Positions 53,541 through 64,000 of a stretch of 64,000 nt of DNA are shown one piece after another. The position numbers and the translations under genes are program-made. The notes below the pieces were generated by a model. The model was not told the DNA's origin. It did no database searches and worked only from the letters and a program-made list of their open reading frames with translations. Origin of the DNA: Nipponacmea schrenckii (taxonomy: Eukaryota > Mollusca > Gastropoda > Lottiidae); contig CM060201.1 of NCBI GenBank assembly GCA_030562195.1, forward strand, positions 30,548,067 to 30,612,066, read 5' to 3'. Every line of letters begins with the position of its first letter. The first letter of the stretch is position 1.

Positions 53541-56500
53541 GTTTAGGTTTAAACATATTTTATTGATCAAAAAGATACAAAAGGATTGGGAGCAAGTTAC
53601 AAAAACTTAAATTGACCCTCTCCTTAAAAGTAGTTCATGACAATAAATATTACTAGACAAAATGACAGTTAAACTTATTGAAAAAAAACAAAACAGAAAA
53701 AAAGAACAGAAAAAAGAATATCAGTATTAACACTATATACACATGCCGCCGACAATCAACTTAAAATAAACATATATTGCAGAAATATATAAATAGGAAA
53801 ATATCACATACTTTATTTGCTAAATCTTTTTGTAGAATTAATATAAGTTAAAACGTTTTTAAATAAATGTGAGTTTTTGTCAAAATCAGCTTCCGGATCA
53901 CCCCATAAAAGGATGTTTAAATCAATAACAGCAAAATCTGATAGACTTTGCATTAAGACTCGTCTACTTTCTGAATATAAACAACAATCGAAAAAGAAAT
54001 GAAACGCATCTTCATTGTGAAAACCACATCTACAAGAAGCAGAAGTAACTATATCATATTTGTAGAGATCAGATTTTAACGAACTACAACCATGCCTTAT
54101 TTTAGTGTGCATAATATTTAAAAAACGTTTACCATTCCAAAAGAAATTCGGAGCAAACTGGAAGGCTGTGGATTTCTTTAGCTTGTATTTAAAGGAATTC
54201 ACACTATTGGCAAGCTTAAATTCATCACCTAAATTGTTCCAATCACGTATGGTTTGGGGAAAAAAGGAGTTATTCCTTAAATTAAGTCTTGAAAAGGGTC
54301 TTGAAAAGTCGTCAATGTTTCGCAAGTCATATGAGTGATCAGTACTATTAATTTCATTTAATATATCGCTAAGGTAGGAGGGGGCACAGTCATGTACAAT
54401 TTTATAAAAGGTTAAAAGTCTCCGATTTTTTCTTCTAACAGAAAGAGTAGGCCAGCCGGTTTCAAAATACAGAGATTCACTGCTTGCAAACTTAGGTAGA
54501 CCAGTAACAATACGCGCTGCTTCAAGTTGAATCTTTTCAAGTTTGTTAGAATCATCAAGTGTACAATTATCCCACAATTCGCAAGAATATTCTAATATAG
54601 ATCTTATAAATACTTTATAAATATTACAAAGTGTTTTTCGTGATAGTTGGTATTTTAGTCTTCGTAAAATATTTAATAATTTAGAGGCTGAAGTCGACAG
54701 ATTTTCAATATGAACAGACCATTTAGCATTAGAAGAAAGAGTGATACCAAGATGCTTATGATGATTAACAACATCTAGTTTCACGTCTCCAAAATAAATA
54801 TTAGGTGGTGGAACATTTGTTTTATTAGTAAACAATATAACTTTTGTTTTATTTGGATTAAACTTTATAAGCCACTGGGATGCCCAAATATTAAGTCTTT
54901 CAAGGTCTAAATTTAGAGATTGCTCAATACCAGACACAGTTGATTTGTTGCATCCAAGGGCTGTATCATCAGCAAACAATCTTGCAATATTCTGAAGTGA
55001 GTCTTGTATGTCATTAAGATAAACAAGAAACAAAAATGGGCCCAAAACAGAACCTTGTGGTACACCAGATTTCAGCCAAACTACGGACGATATTGAGTTG
55101 CCAACAAAAACGCTTTGATTTCGTCCATGTACATAGCTATCTAACCACTTAAGTATATTGCCTGAAATACCATATTTCTCTAATTTTAAGATAAGTCCAC
55201 GTAAATATACTCGATCGAAAGCTTTAGAAATATCGCAGTACGTATAGCATGACAATTCTCTATGGTCTATGGCTGTTACCACATCATGATACACTTCTAA
55301 AAGCTGGTGAACAGTCGAGTAGGATGGTCTAAAACCAGATTGAAACTTAAATAATAAATTATTGATTTGGAAATAGTGATACAGATGTTTAAAAACAATT
55401 CGCTCAAAAATCTTACTTAATGTACTAAGTAATGAGATGGGACGATAATTAGAAACTACTGATTTATCACCCTTTTTAAAAAGAGGCATGACACGAGCAT
55501 GCTTCCATATATCAGGAAAGGTACCATTTGAAATAGAGATATTATAGATCAATCCTAAAGGAATACAAATACTATCAATGGTGTTTTTTAATAAGGTATG
55601 GCTTATATTGTCACTGCCATTAGCTTTATTAGGTTTCAGACACTTAATGAACTCTTTGATTTCTAAATCAGTTATATATGGCATAAAAAATTGCGAACGA
55701 GTACGCGATTCGAAAAGTGGTAGTTCAGTTTGTGAAGTATTATCACAAACAGAGCCAAAAAATTCGTTAAGAACTTCACATTTTTGTAGATCTGTTTCAG
55801 CGACACTCCCGTCAACAGATAGAAGAGGCGGTATTGATTTGGACGATTCTTGATTAAGGACCTTTTTCAAACAGTTCCAGTAGATGTGATTAGAATTATC
55901 ACCGGTATTGAGACAGTCAACAATTTTCTCCTCATATTCAGCTTTTAGGACTTTCTTAAAATTATTCACTTTATTACGTTGTTTCTTATATTTCAGAATG
56001 TCCGAGACACTATTAGTCCGAAAAACCTTATTTCGCAATCTGTTTCTAATTCGTATTTCTCGCCTTATTTTTGAATTGAACCATGGTTTATCGGATGGTC
56101 GAATAATAATATTTTTCTTTGGTACACATATTTCTATGAATTTATTTAGAGTAAAATAAAATTTGTCATAAACAGAGTTTACATCTAAATTGTCAAAGAG
56201 AAAATTCCAATTGAAAGATTTTATCAGATGGTTAAGTAAATCAAAATTTGCATGCTTATAGAGAAAAACACTTCGATGAAATTCATTTTGGCTGGGAACG
56301 GAAATGTCAAAATATGCACAAACACCTTTGTGGTCTGAAATTTTACTATCAAATTGAAAAGTTTCTGAAAAATCTGCATCAATTAGATCAGAACATAAGA
56401 TAACGTCTAAAAGTGTCGAAGAAGTACTCGTTACCCTAGTAGGTTCTAATATCACATTTTTAAGATTATTTGTGGATAAAATATCATGCAAAGTTGAGGG

Positions 56501-57113
56501 TGAAACAAGCAAATCATCATTTAAGTCACCCAAAACAAAAATGTTTGAGACTTGTTCACGTGCAGTTTCAAGAGCAGATTCAAATTTTGTCCAGAAGTCA
56601 GGTTGACTACTTGGAGGCCTATAGTATGTCCCTATAAGGAAAGTTACGTGATTAAGTTTGCATTCAACCCATAGACTTTCAATATTTTCATATTCAAGAT
56701 CAGTTCTTCTCTTACAAAGAATATTTTCATTGATATAAGTGATAATACCACCACCATGACAATTTCTGTCTTTTCGAAATGGACTATGAAAACCTTCCCA
56801 TTGTAAGGTATCATTTGTTACGTTGCCATCTAGGTGCGTTTCTGAAAAGGAACATATATGCCTGTCGTCAATGGAATCCTTGATTAATTTTAATTTATGT
56901 CTGATACTTCTTATATTCAAATGAAATAGGGAGAGTTTGTCTAAACATATTTCAGGGCCTGGATTAGGATGAACATCTCCAGATAATAAGAGATCACTTG
57001 AACTAACTACAAAACATTTTGATTGGGATAATTTGCAGTATGTTTTTCTGCCACCACAAACAGAATCTGGCTTTTTACAGTATTTTAAATTGCAGAATTT
57101 GAAATTAAATTAA
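53541..57113 (-). mobile_element. Non-LTR (APE-type, CR1/L2-like) retrotransposon, 5'-truncated
   Basis: Minus-strand element. Its 3' end lies near 53541, where the minus strand reads TGATCAATAAAATATGTTTAAACC with an AATAAA signal. The coding part fills 53813-57110. Upstream of a stop at 57111-57113 I find no ORF1 and no start codon in frame, so the 5' part is missing. A target duplication was not identified. The exact clade is not certain by eye. Confidence 0.88.
53813..57110 (-). CDS. Endonuclease-reverse transcriptase of a non-LTR retrotransposon
   Basis: One open frame of about 1,100 codons with no internal stop. The part downstream of 56920 begins at a TTG within HLNIRSIRHK; in-frame sequence continues upstream through a cysteine-rich segment (YCKKPDSVCGG) and the 2A-like SGDVHPNPGP. 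The APE endonuclease shows LNIRS, SETHLDG, YRPPSS, GDLNDD and SDHKG, covering its catalytic residues. The reverse transcriptase shows NYRPISLLS, QSGFRPSYST, DISKAFDRV, SGVPQGSVLGP and FADDTAL (catalytic Asp pair). Near the C terminus CRCGFHNEDAFHFFFDC looks like a zinc-binding segment. It copies its own RNA at a nicked target. The intact frame suggests a recent insertion; the missing 5' end makes it probably non-mobile now. Confidence 0.9.
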
Positions 57114-57958
57114 GTAATAAAAAGAACGATGCTATTTGTGGGACAGGATTCCAATGCATTTTTAAAATAAATGTTACCTTATGAAAGTTGATTATCGGTG
57201 GCATCGATATATTACAAACAAAAATAAACATAAGACAAAACAATATATAAACAGGTTATTACAAAATAGGAGAACAAGTGTACCGGTAATTGGGTTTTAC
57301 AATGACACTGAAAAACGATCAGTAGGGCCTAGTTGGTTTGAGAATGGAAAATGAATAATAAATACGACCTAAGATAAGAAATAGTCAACAGCTATCTAAT
57401 AGATTAGGCATATATAAAACAATTAGGGAATAATTATGAAATTCAACAATAACCATTTACCACTTTCAGATTGAATAAAAAGGTAGTTATAGGGTGTAAA
57501 ATCAACACTTCTGTTAACGAAAAGATACTCCAGAGGTGGTTTTCTTTCGGTAAAAATAACATAACTGTTTTACATTAAAATTTACCTCCAGTTCAGTATT
57601 ATTGATCAGTTCGGATAAGTCTTTATTTATCAAGGTGGGACAGGTGTTGTAAAACGAAGTATTTATTTTGTGTGGTCTAAATTTAACATACAATGTTGAC
57701 CTTGACATACAAACCTAATCAGTTTCTTTATGATTTAAACATGTAGCTTGTCATACTACTTTTAATACACTAAAATAAACACTGCGTAACTACCCCGATA
57801 ACAGACATTGGGAGTGAGCTCCACTTGTTACTTTTGTTTGGTTTCATCCGTGATAATTTTTATTATAGAAAATTATAATGTAGACTTACGGGACAAAGAT
57901 AATTAATTAGTCTTATTTGGAACCCTGCTAGAAATTCGAGAAACATTATCTGCGCACA
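57114..57958. other. Putative promoter region of the EGF-repeat gene
   Basis: AT-rich, no repeat or gene recognised. The first exon's leader and promoter should lie here; no TATA box or other motif is convincing. Confidence 0.35.
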
Positions 57959-60900
57959 ATGGTTACCTGTGCCTTAAAGGTCATTCTTGCTTCTACCATT
58001 ATTGTTGTTTTAACTCATATTCAGTTCGGTAAGTGTATGCTGTATTTCTTTCTTGAAACTCATAGAATAGAGACACATCTAATCAATTATGAATGCACAA
58101 CGAAACGACCATAATAAGCACACGGTATGATACACAAATTGTACATACAGTAAGTAAGCACTTTAAATGAATCCCCCGAGGCCCCAGCCACTAGCCTATT
58201 TATATAAAACTTATACATTGTACTTCTATAACAATCAAGAAGCAACTTTTACAATCAAGAAGTAATACATTGTTGCACACTGTTTTCACAGGTCATATTG
58301 CAAAATAATATTAGTTGAGAAACCTTAGTAACTTCTGAAAAGATAATCTGGGTCAATACCATAACACCTCCCCACCAAAACTGATGTTATAAACGTTAGC
58401 AACAAATCTTCATTTTTGGATTACGCTTTCGCTGAGATCGTCTTGGGTTATACTCCGAAATTGGTTTCTTCGAATTAGGTTGATATGGTTAAGTTTCACC
58501 TTGAGGCATGCATTATACTTCCGCTGAAGTTTCTGTCACAAACTCAGAATGAATGTTTGGTTGTCCTCCTCAGTTGCTTATCGGGGTTGCAGCTGTTCCC
58601 AGTGTCTTGTCCACTTCGGGTACTAAGAGCTTTCTTTATAATACCAGGAACCCATCGAGGATGTTTGTCACGATGAGGTGCAAAATACAGCGCATATACT
58701 GGGTCTCCAGCTTTATACTGTTTTCTCACCTTGGATACTCCTGTGGATTCTTGGCGTTTCTTAGATTTCAATGCCTCCTTGGTCTGTTTGCCATGAGCTA
58801 TGTGTGCACGCGAGGGCAGTAGGGTATCTATTCGTGTCCTTATCTGTCTGGACATCAAGAGTTCACTCGGGGACAAGCCAGTTGATGTTGGTGTTCTCCG
58901 GTACTGCATCAGAAACTCTTGAAGTGTTCTTTTTGGTGGTAGAGATGACTTTCTCATTGCTTGCTTGAATGTTTGTACCAAGCGTTCAGCTGCTCCGTTT
59001 GTAGCTGGATGATTAGGTGCCCCGGACAAGTGCGTAATACCCCATTCTTTGCACCAACTCTGAAATTCTTCTTAAGTAAAGGTAGTCGCATTATCAGTCA
59101 CAAGCGTATGGGCATATCCAAAAAGAGCAAATTCTTCTTATAGCAAATCTATGGATGCTCTAGATGATGTAGATGTAGTAGGATGCATGCAAGGATACTT
59201 AGAATAGGCATCTGTAATCACCAACCAATCTTTACCCATGAAGTTAATAGCATGATCTACTCGGTGTATCGGGGGATTTGCTGGTTTATTTTGGTGCTGG
59301 CCACATGAATCACAACGGTGACTTGTCATTTCAATAGCAGTATCGATGTCAGGCCAGTAGATTTGCTAACTGTTTCATCCGTTCCATGCCAAAGTGTCCT
59401 AAATGTAGTAGTTCAAGGATCTTTGGTTGCAAGCTTTCTGGATTTACAATTCTTGCACCGTGTAGAAGGCATCCATGACAGACGTTAAGTGCTGATAGCT
59501 TTCTGAACTTTTCAATGTTCTCATTTTTCTCAGCGTGCTTTGGTGGCCATCCTTCACGTACAAAACGCACCACTGTAGCTATTACTGGATCCTTCCTGGA
59601 CGCTTGTCGCAGGATGCTGGATTCCACAGGTTCGACTTGAAGGCTGAGAACTTTGATAGCGCAAACCATATCCTCGCCACTTTGTCGAAATCAGAATCAC
59701 CTTCGCTTGGCAAGCGACTAAGTGCATCTAAATTTCCATGATCGGATGTTTTCCGATATTCCATAGGGCCCATCGAGCTAGTCTGTTAGCTGCAAGGAGT
59801 GGTGTTCCCTTCTTTGGTCCAAATAGAGCTGTCAATGGCTTGTGATCTGTTACCAGTATAAATTTTCTTCCATAAAGAAATTGATTGCATTTCCTTAAGC
59901 CGAATATGATAGCCAGGGCTGTGAATTTGGCTGTAGTCCGCTCTGCAGATGTAAGCGTCTTCGACATCATTGGCGATTGGGCGCTCGTTTCCGTCTGGAT
60001 AGCGATGAAACAAAACTGCTCCAATTCCTACATCAGATGCATCACAAGCTAGTCACAAAAGGTTTGTTAGGATCGAAGTGAACTAGTACTTGATCAAAAG
60101 CAAGTATAGTTTTCAACTGTTGAAAGGCTGTCTGTTCTTTTTCTTTCCATTGCCATGTTGTAGTTTCCTTGGTTAGCTTTTACTCTAGCTCAGGTTAGGT
60201 ATGAACTTTCCATAAACTGTACTGAGCCTAAGAATATTTTCAAAGTTGGGTCCAAGATATTCTATTGATGGTTGAGCAAATCTACATTTGTCACGACGAC
60301 ATCTAAGACCATTGTCATTTAGACATTTTAGTATTCCCCCTCAGATTACTTAGATGGTCTTCTGCGTTATGTCCGCTGACAAGCATATCATCTTTGAAAA
60401 CTGAGACTCCAGGTAGATCTTTGGTATGGTTTTCTTGAAAATAACCATGTGCTGACTTTATTCCAAATGGTAGTCGCTGTTGAAGTAGTACTCCACGGCG
60501 AGTGCTGAGGGGTAGCATTTTTTTGCTCTCAGTAGTCAACATGATTTGGTTGTAGGCATCAGCAAGGTCCATCTTGGTATATCAAAATCGACCTCTTTGT
60601 TTCTGCATTAATTTCTCTGGGAATGGCATTGGATGACGATGATCTTCTAACTGATCATTAACACCAACAGAGTAGTCACCACAAATTCGAAGCTTAGGTT
60701 TTGAAGTACTTGTTTTTCTTATTGGCACCACTGGTGTTCCGTAACTGTTAAACTGGACTGGCTTCCAGACTCCTTTGGCGATACCTTCCTCGTAACCTTT
60801 CGCTAGGTCATCTCGAAGAGCAAAAGGAACCGGTCGTGTCTTGTGAAAAACCGGTTTCGCATCACATTTGAACTTTTCATCTAGTTCAAAATCTTTAAGG

Positions 60901-63836
60901 CATCCCAAATCATCTTTGAATAGATCTGGAAATTCGTCACAGATGGTGCGGCAATCTCGTTGAAGGGCAGCATAAGTCTGGTCCAAGGTTGCTGAATGTT
61001 GAACTTTTACACTCGCACTCTTATCTTGGTTGGACATAAGCACAAGGTATAATACAACAGTAAGTACGCACTTTTAATGAATCCCCCGAGGCCCCAGCCA
61101 CTAGCCTCTTTATATAAAACTTATACTTCTAGAACAATCAAGAAGCCACTTTAACAATCCAGAAGTGATACATTGTTGCACACTGTTTTTACAGGTTATA
61201 TTGCATCATAATATTAGTTGAGAAACCTTTAGTAAGTTCTGGATACCATAACAGTGTACCTAAATGTTTTCGGTTTAATAAGATGTACACTAGGACACAT
61301 GATGCAGACACAAAAAGATACATGTTGCCGAAACACCAATGTATCCTCATGTACACAGGGCAGGATACAATCTGACACACAAAGATACATGTTGAAGACA
61401 CAAGAAGATACATGTGTCTTAATACTGTAAGGCTAGAAATTAATGCGTCTTTTTTCTCGCAGACACAATCGCCAAAATTGTTGCAGATGCTGCAATAATA
61501 CAACCTATGATGGAAGAATCTGCCATTTTCCCTCCAAAACCCTGTTTTCCCTCTCAAAAGATTGCTTGTGTCCAAGCTTGTGTCTTCTTGTATCCATAAC
61601 ATGTGTCCAAGCTTGTGTCTTCTTGTATCCACAACAAGTGTTCGTAACATGTATCCCAGTGTATCCTAGTGTACACAGTGTGTGCCAGCAAAATGTGTCC
61701 TCTTGTATCTTAATATGTCCTAGTGTACACAGGCCTCAACACATATTAATGGAAGGCTAAATCATGTGACCTAACCATTGCCTTTACATTCGGTTTTCCA
61801 AATAAAAGAAATAGCTAAGTTTATTCATTTTGAAATGTCATGGTTGTAACTTACGATGACATGTATTTTAAGCTGCTGTTACATCATTTGTGCTTTGTGT
61901 CTCTCTCAGGTACCTGTGGTGAATGTCTTCCTGGATACATGGGAACTGAATGTAACGATACATGTAGTCCAACCTGTCAGACCATAAATGGCGATATTTA
62001 CTGTGATCAAATTACCGGAAGTTGTACTTATGGTTGTCTAGATGGTACATTCGGTGAAAACTGTACGGACCAATGTCCAGAACACTGTAAAGATATGATT
62101 TGTGATCGTGAAAACGGTGGATGTTCGAAAGGATGTGAAATTGGATATTACTCTGATGATTGCTCTCAGGTGTGTAGTAAGACATGTGAGAACAATGCTT
62201 GTATTGGAATAGACAATGATTCTAGGTTTATATGTTCAGACGGATGCACAGCGGGTTTTACTGGTGCAGATTGTTCCATCCCGTGTTTGGCGTCAAACTG
62301 TGCCGTGTGTACAGATGCAAGCACATGTGAGAGATGTCAAAAGGGGTTTTATGGCGGTATGTGCGACCGAATCTGTAAAAGCAGGACCTCGAACTGTGCT
62401 GAATGTCAACGAAGCTCGGGGGAATGTGTACAATGTATGCCAGGATACTTTGGATCAGCATGTGATCAGCCTTGTTCTAATTGCTATGAAGGAAAATGCA
62501 CTATTTTTGGATCATGTGTAGAACAATGCATTAAGGGCTATCATGGCTCATTTTGTAACCAGTCTTGTCCTAAAAACTGTGACGATTATGTTTTAGATGG
62601 TGTCAATGTAACTTGTAACAAAGCAAATGGACATTGTGCTAGAGGTTGCTTAAAAGGATTTTACGGGGATAAATGCAACTTCGGATGTCCTATAAATTGT
62701 CCAGAGAGCCATTGTCATGAAATTGATGGTGTGTGCATTGGGGAAGTGTGCCTCAATGACCATTATGGAAGTACTTGTGCCAAACCATGTAGCGCGAATT
62801 GTGCTATTCAGCATGGGACAAATAACTCTTTGTGCGCAAAGTCTGGTCGATGCACATTTGGTTGTAAGCCAGGATTTTATGGGCAAGATTGCACAGAAAG
62901 CTGTTCAAAACATTGCAAAATCTTAAATACAGATCTAACTGCTTGTGATAGATACAACGGTTCCTGTCTGTATGGATGTTTGTCAGAATGGTTTGGCGAT
63001 GTTTGCATGACACCGTGTGGTATTAATTGCCTACCTATATCACCTTTGATCAATCGGACAGCCAGAAATGCCAATTGTAAAGGGAGTGGTAGATGTCCAT
63101 TTGGTTGTCAGGCAGGCTGGAAAGGAGTCCAATGTAGTAAGTAGCGTTAGCTTATTTTCTATTCTCGTCTCTGTCCGTCATCTGGTACACCTCTGATCAG
63201 ATTTTTTATAAACAGAAAGTTTTACATTTTTTCTATCTTTTGGTGAGTTAATTGAACACTTCATTTTTGTGTGTGTGTATTATTTAGATTTAACAAAACT
63301 GTTGTGAGAGTAAGTTGTATTGACTGGCCAGTAATCATCTTTAAATTTTGCTGAAGTCGATTCTTTTAGGATGAACTCAATTTGGCTGAATGAACATAAT
63401 ATTCATATGAAGCTATCTTTATATCAATTATATATTTATTACTGCCACTTCGTTATAAATAGAATTATTTTAAAATGGATATCTGTCTGAAAAATATTAG
63501 ACAATTATCAAATTTGTGAAATAGATCATAAGCAGACGCATAAGCATACTTTTTGTATCGTAGTAACACTGCTACATAACTTTTGAACATTTTGCTTCTA
63601 TTTCCCATCAAATACTTAATTAAATACTCTCAAATCAACGTAAAGGTGTTATGAGGGCCCACGTTTAATAGGTGAAAAAAAAAGTTGAAATGTTGATCAA
63701 ATATGAACTTTGTTTTTCTTTTCCTTTTGCAGGTATTAAAACCAATGATCCAACATCTAATTTTAGAGTATTCCAGCCTTTGTTCTATGGAACTATAACC
63801 GTAATCCTGATACCATTAGTATTATTTGTTCTATAG
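57959..63836 (+). CDS. Secreted multi-EGF-like domain protein (MEGF/scavenger-receptor-like), 3 exons
   Basis: Exons: 57959-58028, 61910-63136, 63733-63836, joined at phase 1 throughout, giving 466 residues. Exon 1 is a signal peptide (MVTCALKVILASTIIVVLTH) cut near HIQFG. Exon 2 encodes about twelve cysteine-rich EGF/laminin-EGF-like modules of 30-45 residues, each ending in G-x-x-C type motifs (GENC, GADC, GSAC, GDKC, GQDC), with several N-x-S/T sites (NCT, NQS, NVT, NNS, NGS, NRT). Exon 3 adds a short spacer and a hydrophobic end (TVILIPLVLFVL) followed at once by the stop: a GPI-anchor signal or a tail-less transmembrane helix. The architecture resembles MEGF10/11, SCARF and CED-1 ectodomains without their cytoplasmic tails. 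Function is unknown; surface binding or recognition is plausible. Confidence 0.85.
58114..58366 (-). repeat. 3' LTR of a decayed Ty3/gypsy element
   Basis: About 250 bp, similar to 61036-61253 over most of its length (AATGAATCCCCCGAGGCCCCAGCCACTAGCC, ATACATTGTTGCACACTG, ATAATATTAGTTGAGAAACC). On the minus strand it begins TGTTATGG directly after a polypurine tract. The distal boundary is approximate. Confidence 0.8.
58367..58376 (-). other. Polypurine tract of the Ty3/gypsy element
   Basis: Minus strand reads GGTGGGGAGG immediately before the 3' LTR start TGTTATGG, the expected plus-strand priming site. This fixes the element's orientation and one LTR edge. Confidence 0.7.
58544..61043 (-). 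pseudogene. Ty3/gypsy pol remnant (RT, RNase H, integrase), frameshifted
   Basis: Minus-strand pieces in the correct order but different frames. Reverse transcriptase: about 61043-60582 (KTRPVPFALRDDLAKGYE, GTPVVPIRK, KLRICGDYS) and 60572-60315 (MDLADAYNQI, RLPFGIKSA, VFKDDMLVSG in place of Y-x-DD). RNase H: about 60024-59728 (TLTSAERTTAKFTAL, LVTDHKPLTALF). Integrase zinc region with LLHLGHFGMERMKQL (59669-59349) and CDSCGQHQNKPANPP (59329-59138). Integrase core and end: 59029-58544 (HPATNGAAERLVQTF, YRRTPTSTGLSPSELL). At least four frame breaks; gag and protease are absent. It cannot be functional. Confidence 0.9.
61036..61253 (-). repeat. 5' LTR of the decayed Ty3/gypsy element
   Basis: Partner of 58114-58366. 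Its outer edge is TGTTATGG on the minus strand (CCATAACA on the plus strand, ending at 61253). The pol remnant starts within or right at its inner edge, so primer-binding site, gag and protease have been deleted. The two LTRs differ by many substitutions and a gap, implying an old insertion. Confidence 0.78.
61284..61740. repeat. Inverted-repeat element with ATACATGT/ACACAAG motifs
   Basis: The left part (ATGTACACTAGGACACATG, then GACACAAAAAGATACATGTTG, GACACAAGAAGATACATGTG) is inverted on the right (CTTGTGTCTTCTTGTATCC twice, CCTAGTGTACACAG, TATGTCCTAGTGTACACAGG). It forms an imperfect hairpin of about 450 bp with internal direct repeats. No coding capacity. It lies in intron 1 of the EGF-repeat gene next to the LTR. 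Confidence 0.7.
61910..63136 (+). CDS. Large EGF-repeat exon
   Basis: A single 1,227-base exon holds the whole cysteine-rich region; CTCTCTCAG|GT opens it and AATGTA|GTAAGT closes it. Reading through the donor gives a false stop after three codons (AGT AAG TAG), so a simple ORF call ends at 63144 and misses the last exon. The apparent ATG at 61840 lies in the intron; its frame lacks a signal peptide as good as that of exon 1. Confidence 0.85.
63137..63732 (+). other. Intron 2 of the EGF-repeat gene, nothing recognised
   Basis: 596-base AT-rich intron between GTAAGT and TTTTGCAG. The last 164 bases of the window after the stop at 63836 are 3' UTR or flank with no clear poly(A) signal. Confidence 0.6.
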
Positions 63837-64000
63837 TAAAAAAAACCCTAAATTTTGACTTTTGAGCCATTCTTTAGTAAACAAAAAAGATCAAATGTAT
63901 GAACCGTTTTCATAATACTTTGATACACACATGCGAATTTTTTTTACCGAATTTTTTATTTTAAATACATTTTTTCTAAATGAATTAATTCGACTATACG

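Noticed and set aside
54105..56159. Plus-strand ORFs within the retrotransposon
   Set aside because: They are antisense shadows of the long EN-RT frame.
58100..61260. 5-bp target duplication of the Ty3/gypsy element
   Set aside because: Candidate flanks (CGGTA and GTGTA) match poorly, and the inner LTR edge is uncertain, so no duplication is claimed.
62216..63074. Overlapping frames on both strands of the EGF exon
   Set aside because: No family likeness; the cysteine-rich frame explains the sequence.

Overview
This is a eukaryotic, AT-rich, intron-rich window. Short coding exons (20-230 bases) sit in introns of 0.2-4.6 kb, and dispersed repeats fill much of the rest. Gene content, tRNA-derived SINEs resembling molluscan families, an APE-type non-LTR retrotransposon with a 2A-like peptide, Ty3/gypsy debris and several MITE types all suggest a lophotrochozoan, most likely a mollusc (perhaps a bivalve). 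That assignment is inference from repeat and protein character, with no database search behind it.

Layout. 1-8881: intergenic, dominated by a 25-bp satellite (four blocks between about 596 and 5745) that carries two copies of a non-autonomous hAT element. 8986-41102 (+): a complete 30-exon class I myosin gene of the Myo1c/Myo1h type, about 1,041 residues, reconstructed exon by exon with consistent phases. 41103-45189: 3' UTR, repeats, poly-G runs and a probable promoter. 45190-51098 (+): a complete 16-exon PKMYT1 (Myt1) kinase gene, 548 residues, whose second intron looks like a U12-type (minor spliceosome) intron. 51099-53540: 3' UTR and repeats. 53541-57113 (-): a 5'-truncated non-LTR retrotransposon with an open endonuclease-reverse transcriptase frame. 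57959-63836 (+): a three-exon gene for a secreted multi-EGF-like protein with a hydrophobic C terminus, whose 3.9-kb first intron has taken in a decayed Ty3/gypsy element (about 58114-61253, minus strand).

The genes are functionally unrelated: an actin-based membrane motor, a CDK1-inhibitory kinase of the ER/Golgi membrane, and an extracellular EGF-repeat protein. The most unusual feature is inside the myosin gene. At three separate exons (6, 16 and 28) the exon-intron boundary itself has been amplified into a minisatellite (59-, 102- and 29-bp units), leaving trains of decoy splice sites beside the real one. The 102-bp unit is exactly 34 codons and preserves phase. Transposons then landed in such arrays: a hAT element with an 8-bp target duplication inside the exon 6 array, and a piggyBac element with TTAA ends inside a separate 40-bp array in intron 9. 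This allows the events to be ordered. The same gene holds four TTAA-flanked elements with different termini, a foldback element with arms of about 350-400 bp, and a 73-bp perfect palindrome.
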